The notes under the pieces were generated by a model. It did not search any database. It saw only the letters and a list, made by a program, of their open reading frames with translations, and was not told the origin of the DNA. The position numbers were made by a program, and so were the translations under genes. From Pempheris klunzingeri (Eukaryota > Chordata > Actinopteri > Acropomatiformes > Pempheridae): 64,000 bases of DNA. The DNA is taken from assembly GCF_042242105.1 (NCBI RefSeq), contig NC_092032.1, positions 19,220,915 to 19,284,914 on the forward strand. Reading direction: 5' to 3'. Position 1 is the stretch's first letter. Each line of letters opens with the position of its first letter. Positions 26,231 through 38,600 of this stretch are shown here, in pieces.

Positions 26231-28172
26231 TTTTTGCTGTAACATCAATGGCAGGAGCATGTGTGAGGGGAAAATGTACTGTTTGGATATGGTGTGCTGT
26301 GTGCCAAAACAACCAGACACAGGATCAGCTTTTACTCACAGGCTTCACTCTGATGATCACTCAGCATCAGTCATATAGAGTCAGAAAAAATCTCTGTGCT
26401 GTAACCCTGTAACACAAAATTTCCACTGTGCCTATTTATTTTTTAAGTTATATTTTTGCAGTTTCTGAACACAGTTTTTTGAAAACAAATTTAAGCACGC
26501 TGCATATACTGTATACACCCATATTCATGTATATAATGGAACCTGTATATAAGCATCCCATATTTATTCCACCATCTTTGCACTGTTGTCTTCTCCACAT
26601 CTTTTCCATAGTCGCTTTTTATGCATATACATGTTTAAGTTAAATGTTTTTGCTTATTTTGTTCAGCTTTTTTGTCCTAGTTCCTGGAAGTATACGCATG
26701 TGTTTGTACATGAAAGCAAAACCGGAGTCAAATTCCTTCTGTGTGTTCACATACTTAAAACAGACTCTGATTCTGATATAAATCAATTGCTGAAATTGTG
26801 GGCATTCTGCTTTTATTTTGAAAGATTAAAACCATACCGGAAGTAGTACCGGAAGTCAAACAGCTAAACTTTATTTCCGCGTTTGAAGCTAAGTAAGTTA
26901 GCTTCAGAGCTACAGGCAGTATCAACCTGCAGGAGAGACATTAACCACTAAAATGGACTTAAAAACACGATCTTTTTTATTAATACCAACATAAAGACTT
27001 CCCAGCGACACTCGGAAGGACTGAATAGCTGTCGAAACCCGTGAAGACGTCAACTTAACCGCGCAGGTTTGTAGTTTTAACGCTTTTTTAACGAACTTAC
27101 AATTTCAGTTTCAACTAATATGAAATGTTGTTATCAGCTTGCTGGCACAAACTCCATCACTAACAACTCGTTATAACTCGTTATAGGTGTGATTTTATAT
27201 CGATTAAACGTTACTGCTGCTGTTGTCTGGCTGTGTTTATGAACCTATGTTGAGCTGGACGCTTGTTTACTTGAACTGTGTTACAGAGAGTGAAACTAAA
27301 CTGAGAGCAGTCCGGACTTTCCTCAAGTCGTCACATGAGAAATTAAAAGTGGAATTGAAATCTTATTCCTAAAATAAATGCTACACTTTTTCATGAAACT
27401 AGTCTCCCCATATCTTGTTCTCATTTTACACCTCCCACAGCAGGTAGTTTCCTCTTTTATTTTCTTTTTTTTTTTTACTGACATTGACTTTGATTACTAA
27501 CTGGATTAAATAATCCTTTATCTGTTCTCTTACCTCATGTTGGGGATCAATGATGTCCGGTTTTAATTGATCTAATATCTATAGCACAGGGTTTCCTATA
27601 TTTTACTCACCTAAAATGTCCTTAACTTACCATAACCTTCCTGTCTAATGTATTTAAAAGTTTGGTGGCTTTAAGTTATAGTTAACTCAAGGAATAAATG
27701 TTCCTTCATGGGGTGTTTTAGTTCAAAATAAATATTGTTTTATTTGTTTTCTTCCATCTTGCAATGTTTCTGACAAACCTGGAGGATGAAGTGTTTCCTT
27801 GTGGTCAGATTATGCTTCTTTCTTAAGACTAATCAACAAGTTTAAAGAGCTGAATAAACTCAGGTTGTTGTTGAGATTGACAACATTGTTGTTTGTACAA
27901 TCCTTCACAATTTCTTTTTTTATGATTCATAATGAAGCTACAGATCTTAGAGCAAGAAAAGATGCCATTTTTTCAATCTGTCTGAATGTTTTGGAGAAGA
28001 AATGTTGATGCCAACAGCAGCATGTTTTCTTCTTCTGAAGATAACGGAGGCTCCCTCCAGGATAGAGACTTCAGAAGAAGGTTTATTAATATATTGGTTG
28101 TTTTTTGACATCTGTGCTGATGATTTAAACAATTAATTAGTAATCAAATTCGTTGACTTCTCTCTGACAGCA

Positions 28173-31100
28173 ATGAGCAGCAGCCCTGCATCTGTCCAGA
28201 TGGACGAGCTCAGGAGGAGATCCCAGTCCCTCCTGTCGGCCTCCGGTTTAGCCCAGGATGTGAAGGCCGAGGTCCAGACCATGGCCAACGCCTCCCTGCC
28301 CTTGTCAGAGAAGTACCGTCACTTTGGAGCGGAGGCCATGCTGAGGGAGAACACGGCTGTCCGCAACAGACAGGAGGTAAAGTTTTGTTTGCCTGTACGC
28401 CTGGGCGGATGTTTCCTCACGTACCACAAACATAACATCAACATAACAATAGATTAAGTCTAAAAGTCTCTAAAAATGGGCACAAAAATGGCTTTAATCA
28501 GTTTATCCTGTGCAGCGGAGGCACTTCTTTATCTTAAGCTGAGTGATAAATGACCACTAGGGGGCAGGAAAGCACAAAGCAACACACAGCCTCAACGCTC
28601 AGTTAGTCATTTCAGAGTTAATATTCAAAAAATGTATGAAAAATATGTCGTATTTTATTTTCATAAAATATAGATAACTAATCCTCTGGCATGCACAGTT
28701 TTAGTGTCTTTTTTTTTTTTCTTTAAATCTGGACAGCGCAAAGGAAATCATAAAGAGAGTCTTTTCCTGGAACTGATGTGTCCATCTTTAGAAACATGAC
28801 GTGCTCTGTAAGAAAGTAAGATATAAGACTGTATGTACGACAAAAATATAAAATCTGAATGTGTCAAATATGTGATACTCAGTCAACTTGAATTTAAGGG
28901 TAATATTTTCCTATACAGTATGTAGGTGCAAAGGTTTTTACCTCACTTCACAATGTGCAATATTTTTGTTTTTATATCTCCTGCCTTCTTTTTTTATATT
29001 CCCTCTGTGCATATTTTTTTCTATATCTCCTCCTTATCTTATCTTATCTTATCTCATCAGGTTTTGGAGTCTTTGAGTAGACTCATCAAGGCCTTGAGCA
29101 TCCTGGAGAAGTACGGCTGTAACCTGACCACTCCCACCAGGCCCCGATACTGGAGGAGCGTCAAGCACAACAACCCCGTCTTCAGAACGACTGTGGATGC
29201 CGTCAAGGTGAGCAAAAACCTCAGCTAATTTTGTTTTGGTAATTTGTACCCTCATCCAGTCATCAAGAACAAATCCTCATTTTCCTCCACAGGGAGGCCG
29301 GAGAGTCCTGTATCTGTACGGTTACACCAATCAGCAGATAGACGGCCTCAGTTTCCCAGATGAAGTTGCTGAACCAGACGTTGAAAAAGTTGCAGCAGTG
29401 ACGCTGGAAGTCATGACCTTACGCATAGAGGTGGACATGATCATTAAGGTATTTGTCATCTCAGTGCTGTGAACGTCTGAGCTCAGCTGTGTTTGCGTGA
29501 GAAATTCTCTGTATTCCATTTCTTGTACCTCTGTTTGTTCAGGGTACCCATCCTCATCTAGAGTTCTTCAAAGACATCATCCCATTCATCATCCAGCAGG
29601 TCTGTGCAAACATGTGCAATAACTGTACACTGTGCTGCCACAATGCTCATATTTTTATCTGTTAGTCTTTATTATTGTAAAATTATCATGTTGAATTTGA
29701 TATCGTCCGTAGGGAAACTACATGATAAAACTAAAATCATGTAAAATATAATTTCATGCAAACTTCTATTATTGTTTATCTTCATTATCATGTGTGTCAG
29801 TTCTCTGCAAAGGTAACCTGATGTAAAACAAACACAGTTATAAAATACCTGGGCCATGTTTTTATATATTTTGGGTTTGAAATGACTGGTACATTAGATC
29901 GCTGCAGTCGGAAGCAGAAAACAGGCTGCAACGGTCGTGATGTAATCTTTCGGGGAAACCACGCCCATCAAAGTAGGTCCACTAGAAGAGCTTGTTTTAC
30001 CACTGACAGGCTCAGATTGTTATTCTCAGTGTGTGATAGCATCATGGAAAGGATCCCTACAGAGAGAGACCTGGAAGATCCTTTTGGTTTAACCACAAAC
30101 AGCCGTTATATCGCTCTCTGCACACACACCAGACTACATTGGGAAAAAAAAGTCGAGTAGAGTAGAGTAGTTGCTCTACTGTCGGCTCAAACAGTTAGTT
30201 TATTTGTGCTATTGTGTTGGATCCAAACTAGCCATTTAAAATATCAAAGTCACACAATTACACAAGCAGTAATTTAACACTCATTTTGAACACAAAATAT
30301 GTAAAAATGGTGTTATATCCTAAAAGTAAAGTGAAAAAACTACAGGAGGTTAATCTCTAAATACAAGGTATACACTTATCAGTACTTTAGCTGCAATGTT
30401 TATCCAGTTAATTACATTTCTTCCTTCCACTGCATGTTTTAATCGTAAATTGATGCTGCTTTCTTCAGAATAAGTTGGTGGAAGACGCCGTGGTCGTCCA
30501 TCCTGGAGAGGAGAAGCAGGGAGACAAACTGCAGGTTGTCGCTCCTCCAGCTGAACCCACTCAGGGCCCCGAAGGGCAACCCCTGAAGCCATCGCCAGGT
30601 GAGCAGTCTGCTTTAGGAGACACCAGGAGACAGTTTTTAGGTTTGTGTGTAGCATACGTATCTAGAAGCTCAAACACTCTTTGTGTCCAGACTCTCCTGC
30701 AGCTGGTGAGTGTAATTTGTGTGGTGGCCCTTCGTCTCTGGTTTGTCCATCTTGTGAAAATCAAAGTTTCTGCGACGCATGCGATGGCCTCTTTCACCGC
30801 CACCCCTCCAGAGCCAATCACAAGAGAGACAACATACAGAAAACCACACAGGGTAAGTCATGAACATAAGAACAACAATAAAGAACAGCAGGAGAGGAAA
30901 GTTTGTTTTAATCTTTTTTTTTTTCTCTTCTCAGAGACCTGCAGCGTCTGTGGGATTTCTTCTGTTTATGCTCAGTGCCCCACTTGTGTCCAGAGGTTGT
31001 GTCGCAACTGTGACAGGCTTTTCCACTCTCACCCTGACCGCAAAGGACATAACAGGACTACTGTTGCGCCAGCCAAAACATCCAGGTGAGCAGAAAAAGG

Positions 31101-34100
31101 AACGTGATGATATTTAAAAGCCTTTCGCCGGCAGGTTCACTTCCTCATTTGGCAGCGGTGTGGTGTAATGATCGGAGCGGCGGTTAGACCGAGACGGTCA
31201 CAGGTTGCTGGTCAAAGCCGATGCTGAATCCTTGTTCTGCTCACTCAGTGGAAGTTGTGGCAAAAATAGAAATTTTAGTAAAGATGTTATCTATAAATGT
31301 ATGAAAAGACCTTCGGGAAAAAGTCCAAATCTTCTCACTGGGACGAGCAAATGAAGAAAAATAATTAACCTCATCAATCAACCTTAACAGCCCTGACACA
31401 CAACTATAATTTCTGTATAATTCTGATTGTTTCTCAGTCCATCTCTGTCACCTTGGGAGTGTGCTCATTGCACCACAGTGAACGAGATGCGAGCCGTCCT
31501 CTGTACAACGTGTGAACGGCCCCGACTCGCCACGGCTGCCTCCACTGTTCAGGATAGCCCGATGTCGGCTCCTACGTCTCCCAACACAGGTGACATTTGA
31601 GGCATTTTTAAAAATACGACCTCTCAGACAGATCAGAGCCCCTGGAACATGTGCAGTGCAGCAGCTTCAGTGAGCTCTCTGTGTTTGACCCCTCAGAGTG
31701 GCAGTGTAAGAGCTGCACGGTGGTGAATCAAGGCAGCAGCATCCTCTGTGAGGTGTGTGAGCGCCCTCGTCTGGCCACTCGTCCACCTGTCGCTCCAGGG
31801 CTGTCCAGCCCAGGATCTCCGTCTGACTCTGGGATAAAGGTTTGTCTCACTGCTGCTGTCTTTGTCCTTTTAATCTTTAGTTTTTGTAGGGACCCCAAAC
31901 CCCCACACCTTCCCTATCATCCATTAACATTTCTGCACTGTGCTAAAGTGGAATCACCTGAATCTGCAGCTTTACGGAGCTTGATAGTGAGTTTTATTGT
32001 TGATGATTTTGTCAATTTTTAACCACTAACGTATAATTTTGCCTCTTTCTTCCTTCTTGTCTTCTTCTTTCACAGTGGATGTGCCAGTTCTGTACCTACG
32101 TAAACACCAAGCCCACCCTGGCGTGTGAGATGTGCAACTTGTCATGTAAAGACTCTGCTGGAGCTTCTCTGCCCCACTCCCTCCTGCAGACTCGGCCCGG
32201 CGCTAATGATGAACCCCAGCTCGGTGTGAAGCCCCAGCCGAAGCCCAGAGTCAACCTGGAGATGAGGAGGCAGAATGGGATGAAGGAAGACGGCCTCTTT
32301 CTCATCCACCAGATCAGAGTAGGTCAACGCTGATAAATCTAAAGATATTTACTTAAGTATAATGTTGGACAGTGAAAAGCAATAAACTCTCACACTTGAG
32401 AAGCTTGAAATGTGAAATGTTGTACAGTACCAAAGCAGTTGTAGAGTAATTCTCTGCTAATCAACTAATTGACTGAATCAACAAAAAGTTAATTGACAAT
32501 AAGGTTGAAAATCAAATAATTGTTTTTAAAGTAGTTCATTAAAACAAAAGTTGCAGGTTTCAGCTTCATTAGTTTGAGAAACAGCTGCTTTTCTCAGTTT
32601 TGTATGATTGTAAATTGAATATATTTTGATTTTGGGCAATTTTACAGCAATTCTTTTTGGACAATTTATAGACCAATTAAATAATTAACCTACCAAATTA
32701 ATCTACTCATCTAAGACCTTTACACTGCAAGAAGTGGGGCTTTTTCTTGATTTATGGTCTATAAAACGTAGAGATTCACCCCGTTTCTCCGTCCTAGGAA
32801 GCAGAGAAGCGTGGCGTCAGCCCCGAAGAGGTGTACGCAGCCATCTGCATGTGCGGCGGCAGCAACACCAACCCCTGTGACTGGCTGACGTCGGAGCTGC
32901 CTCACCTGCTGGACGAGATCTGCGCCTTGGCGGCTTCCGTCCAGCTGAACTACAAAGCAGGGGACTGTGAGACGGAGCCGACGGTGGAGAGAGACGGAGA
33001 CGGAGACGGAGACGGAGACGAGCCCGAGGGGAGCGGCCCCGATGTCGCAGACGAAGGTGTGAAGCTGTCCAGAGCCGAGGCCAAGCTGGCCTGGTTGGCG
33101 GCAGGAGGAGACACAGACAGAGCTGTGAGACAGCTGCTGAGAGACAGACAGTTAAAGGTAGGACAGCTAACAATCAACACATTCAAAACATATAATCTTC
33201 CAAAACCTCTCACATCACTATTGTAAGTGCAGCCTAGCCTTTAAAGGACTCCAAGCCAAACTAATTCAGGAAAGACAACGTGATGTTTGTCTTCACTTGA
33301 ACTTTAAAAACAATATTTAGTTACTTAAGTTGTATTGTCACAATCTGTCACAGAAAGAGTGAACACAAACCGATGAAAGCCCTTGTATTGGAGTGTCTGT
33401 AGCGACAGTCCATCACCCAGCGGTGGCTGGTCTGCCAGTGGTTTGCTGAGTTGTGAGTGAACGGTTACTGTGGTCAAACAAATTAATAAAAGATCCATGA
33501 CTACAGGCGACGAAGCTGAAAAAAAAGAAACAAACTCCACAGAAACAGGAAACAGAGACAGGTACTTAAAATAACAATTCCAGCTGCTACAGCAAAATTC
33601 AATAGAACCCTATTTAATATGTTATTGATTTGCTGTTGGCTCTTTATTCATGCGTGGGCAGGACAGCAGGGGGAGCAGACTTTCAACAGCTTTTTACGGA
33701 CGAAATTATAACGTGAGAAAACGGGATGTCTGTCGAGCGTGTCCTGGTTTTCTGACCTTGAGAGATAACTCAGAACAAAGACTGTCTGTGGTATGTTGGG
33801 AGTAATTCGTAGGAGTGTGAACAACCCTCTCCTGAACCTGATTAATGAGCATGATGAGGAAACTCCCAACTGCTTTGAAGAACACGCTGAAAACTGGGCG
33901 ATGGAGACAGTAGATTTATCCCGGATCTCATAGGCTTCTACAGAGTAACACAATCATATGTTCACATATTTTAGACTTAAATAGTGTGTTACACCAAGTA
34001 CGGCCAAATAAAACTGACAAAAGCAGATTGATACAGTGAATTTTTGAGTTTTTCAAGCCGAAATGCCAGGTTTTGTGTTATTTGTCCCTTCTAGCAGTGG

Positions 34101-35583
34101 AGGTGCATCAATTCTAAGACCTACAGGGTTTTTAGCAGAGTATTGATCCAAAGATTAGTGCCCTTTTCTTTTTTCTTTTTCATCGGTAACGATCGTCCTG
34201 TCAATCAGCGTAACAGTTCTGCCCTATGGAGCCGAAACACATTAACAACATGTTGACTTAGAAATTAGTTAAGACCAAAATCTTACATTTATGTTGACAT
34301 ATAACGTTTTTTAGTTAACAGTTAACTGGGCCTACGCTAATGTTAATGTTAATGCTAAAGCCAGAGCCCCAGTTAAAGCTAATTAGAGATAGCCACATCT
34401 AGCCTTGACCAGAATATATAAATTTACCAACTAATTTATTTGTAATGTAGTTTGTAATCCCACATAAGTGAGGCAGAAGCTTTTCAGCCTGAAAACTTGA
34501 ATCCTTTTCTCTCAACTTGAGCTTTTCTGGAGCCACTGCACTGCTTGTTGTAGTCCTAATGGACAAAGTGAGCCACCACGCTTGGCCTCTTAGCCCCTCC
34601 AGTTCCTTCACAGTTGGCTGGTTTTATTGTCTTGGTGCCAGGCGGTGCAGGTAGGATGGGCTTTGAGCGAGTGCCAGACTGCTCTGATAACACTGAAGGA
34701 TGGACCTCTTTGATCCAGACGTGCCCGCTTGTCTTTCTCTCCCAGGTGAAGTGATCCGGCAGGATGTGGGCTCCTCAGACAGATGTGTGCTAGGCTAGGA
34801 AGTTTGAGCTTTTGGTGTCTTTGGTGTGGGCTGCATGCTGTAGCAAGAATGTGATATCAGATTCAAATGAGGACCACTGAGGCTCCTCATGTTGTTATTT
34901 TATTCATGAAGGTGAAAATTGAACCACATCAATGCGTGTGTATATATATATATATAATACATAATTAACCATAACTATTAACCATAACCATTGACCATAA
35001 CTATTCAGATCAAATACATTTCGTTAATCTAATGAGACTTTAGGAGGCAAATAACTGGAACTGAAAGGGTTAACAGTGCTGACTGAAAGTACCATTAAAC
35101 CTTGAGTCCTAAAGTTGCTGTTATCAGTAGCTGTGTCAAGCGGAAAATACATCCAGATAAAGTTATATGCTTGTTTTCTTGTTAATTAGAGTCAAAAAGT
35201 GATAAATAAACCTACAATTCCTGGAAAAAGGGCTTATCCATACTTGTATACATTTATATATAAATGTCTTTGTGCCAACAAGCTTTAATGTCCTAAAAAC
35301 ATTATAAAAGTATTAATATTTTAAGATATTATGATTGCAACGACTGTCTAAGAAAAGGTGTTTAGTTTGGATCTCGTATCAGGTCACTTAACCCCTGTTT
35401 GATCTCCCTTTAAGTAGCTTAACCATAAGTTTGGGGAAATCTTTATATTCTGCTGATTCAGATGTCATGTGAACCATTCAGCATGATGTTTTTTTGTACC
35501 TCCACAAACTTAGAGACTTAGTTAACTCAACGGCAAGTCAGTAGGGTTCTGAAGTGCATTAAGGTTGATGATTTCCCTCCCTG

Positions 35584-35664
<81 letters not shown>

Positions 35665-38600
35665 TGTGTGTCTGAGTGCAGATGAAGGAGCTGCACTGTC
35701 TGGGCTTCAGAGACGTGCTGCAGTGTGAGGAGGCCCTGCGGCTGAGCGGAGGAGAGGTGAAGGGGGCGCTGTCTCTGCTTCAGCGCCCTCTGCTCGAGCC
35801 CTTCCACCACCGTATCTGGGCCGAGCAGCCCGAGCCGCCAATAGATCCCAAACACCCAGACAAACAGGTCAGGCTGCACCGCAAAATTACCCGAGGGCTT
35901 TTTGGTGTGACGTGGTAATCATGTATGTTTATGGTTTTGAAAGGAGAAACGCCCGTGAATACTTGAGGAGTGGTGTTTTGTTTATAAGCCTTTGCTATTT
36001 CTAAAGTCCCTGTCGTCCTCGTGTGCACCCTGCAGAGGATGTGCAGGCGTCTGCTGGCGCTGTACGACCTGCCCAGCTGGGGGCGCTGCGAGCTCGTCCT
36101 CGCGCTGCTCCAAGAGCCGGACGTCACCTACTCTCTGGAGGACGTGGTGCAAGCTGTGAAAGAGTCGCACGACAAGGATTTCATCAGGCGTGTCCTCAAC
36201 AACGAGTGCCCCTGCTGTCTGTGCATCTTCCCCCGCAGCAAGGTGGGTCAGCTGCCGTTTGGTATAATAAGAGTGTTTAATATGTTGTATTCATTAAGAC
36301 AAACTTAACGTCTTACAGCACAGCATTATTTTACACTTTACACTTTCCAGCTGACTTTTAAAAACAACCCAGTTACACTGCATGATTTAGTCAAGCAGTA
36401 AATAGAGAAACAACAGAATCAGAATTCATTTAATAGAAGAAGAAGAAGATCTGTAATGATGTGTAGAAATAATGAAGAGGAATTCAGTAAAGTGAAGAAT
36501 TTATTTGTTAAAACACAGAAAAAACCTTGTCCTACTTATTCTGTGCATCAACCAACAAACACATCTGTGGTCAGAAAGTCCTGTTACATGTTATTTCCAG
36601 TCTAACTTCCTGGCACACCGTTTGGCCAGAAGGCAACAATACTAACCACAGAGGAGCTGTGCTGCAACAGGAATAAATGAGCTTTCACACTGGGCAAACA
36701 TTCAATATCAATATTTACACAGAGCCAATTCATAACATCGTTATCTCGAGACACTTTTCATAAAGTAAATGTATGTAATCAATGTGCATCTGACTGAATT
36801 CATTCCTTTGTACAGTAGATTTGTGGGACTGAATGATCCCTGATTTACACCATTCTGTGTTTTATTTATTTTTAAAACAACTGAATTGGGAGAGAAGTCT
36901 GAGAGCACAGCTGCTCATGTCTTCCTCTCCTTCCCTTGTCTCAGATGCAGTCCCTGACTTCCTGTCAGTGCTCCGTGTGCCACGACTGCTTCAGGCAGCA
37001 CTTCACCATCGCCGTGAGAGACAAACACATCAGAGACATGGTGTGTCCCGTCTGCAGCGGGCCGGACATCAACGACCCCGAACAACTGGACAGCTACTTC
37101 TCCACGCTGGACATTCAGGTGAGAGAGGGGAGAGGGGTGAGACAGGTGGTGAAATCAGCAGGTTTCTAACTAATGTACTGTAATGGTGGTTATCAAACCC
37201 TCTGAGGCAACCACAGCTGATCAAATCACGTCCACTAAAAGAGCTTGTTTTAGCCACTGACAGGCTCAGATTGCTATTCTAAGTGTCTGACAGCATTATG
37301 GAAAGGATCCCTACAGAGAGAGACCTGGAAGATCCTTTTGGTTTAACCACAAACAGCCGTTATATCAAAGCCACCAGACTCCATTGACAAAAACAGTAAT
37401 TTTACCTCGCAGAAGCCAGGAGTTGCTGGTCTGCCGCTGCCTCAATCGGTTAGTTTGTTTGTGTTACTTTGTGACTTTGGTGTTTTAACACATTAGTTCA
37501 GATCTGAACTTCCTCTTTAAAAACACAAAAGTCACAGCAACTGATCAGCAACCTTTGAGTTCTGCAAGGTAAAATTACTGATTTTGTCAATGGAGTCTGG
37601 TGTGTGTGCAGAGAGCGATATAACGGCTGTTTGTGGTTAAACCAAAAGGATCTTCTCTCTGTAGGGATCCTTTACGTGATGCTGTCAGACACTTAGAATA
37701 ACACTCTGAGCCTGTCGGCGGCTAAAACAAGCACTTTTAATGGAGCTACTTTGATCAGGTGGAGTTGCCCCAAAGGATCACGTTACAGCCTGTGGCAATC
37801 TACTGGACCAGTTCCAAAACAACCATAAGGTGGGGTTTAAAAATATTAGAACTGAAGAACTGTCAACATATTAAATATTTGATTATTATCATTACATAAA
37901 AGAAACTGTCTACATGCAAAGTATGTGATGAGAAAAAACTTGTGGTCAAACCTCCCGTAGAAAAACACTCTCATGAGTTCCTCTTGTCTTAATTTGAATG
38001 TATGAAATAGGACTCTAAACCACAGTGGTTACATTGGTGTAGTTCTAGTCAAAGTCTGATGTGTGCACTGTCGTGGTTAACCGATCCTGTCCTCTACCAT
38101 ATATCTATACATTTCTCCCACAGTATCTTATTACTTACTAATTCATATCAGGAATAACTTTAAGTTTGGTTCAGCTAAACAGGAGCCAAAGGAGGATTTA
38201 TATAATTTCATCAGTTCACTTAAAATCTGTCTTGAAGTGTGTAAACGTGCTTTTAACTTGGCATGAAGAAGATATTGAACATGCACAAATTTATCTTTTA
38301 TTTCATTAAACTGTATACTACAGTGATTTACAGAGGAAAAAGCTTGCAAGGGATTGAAATGAAGCCCAGCAGGGTGAGAGATGATGAGAATAATGTGTGT
38401 CCATGTTGTGTTTGTCCAGCTGCGAGGCTGCCTGGAGCTCGACGTGTACGATCTGTTTCATAAAAAGCTGATGGAGCACGCCCTGATGAAAGACCCAAAG
38501 TTCCTGTGGTGCTATCACGTGAGGTTTTTTCCCCATCATAAATCAGTCCTGTTGTTCTTCCCTCTCTCACCTTATCAGCTCCCACAGTTTGACCTCCTCC

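Larger units (their letters stand above)
25191..28172. promoter_or_regulatory. psme2-rnf31 divergent region, with rnf31 5' untranslated exon
   Basis: The psme2 side carries an ISRE-like site (own entry). Two CCGGAAGT ETS sites lie at 26837-26844 and 26849-26856, just before a GC-richer stretch ending in a donor GCGCAG|gtttgt at 27066. This is probably the untranslated first exon of rnf31 (about 26870-27066), whose coding exon begins after the acceptor at 28170. Between the two sides lies a teleost TACTT-type repeat (about 26028-26230). Confidence 0.55.

Noticed and set aside
30475-31089. 204-codon continuous ORF over several rnf31 exons
   Set aside because: It shares the frame of one exon only and then runs through introns; conserved zinc-finger residues are in the spliced frames.
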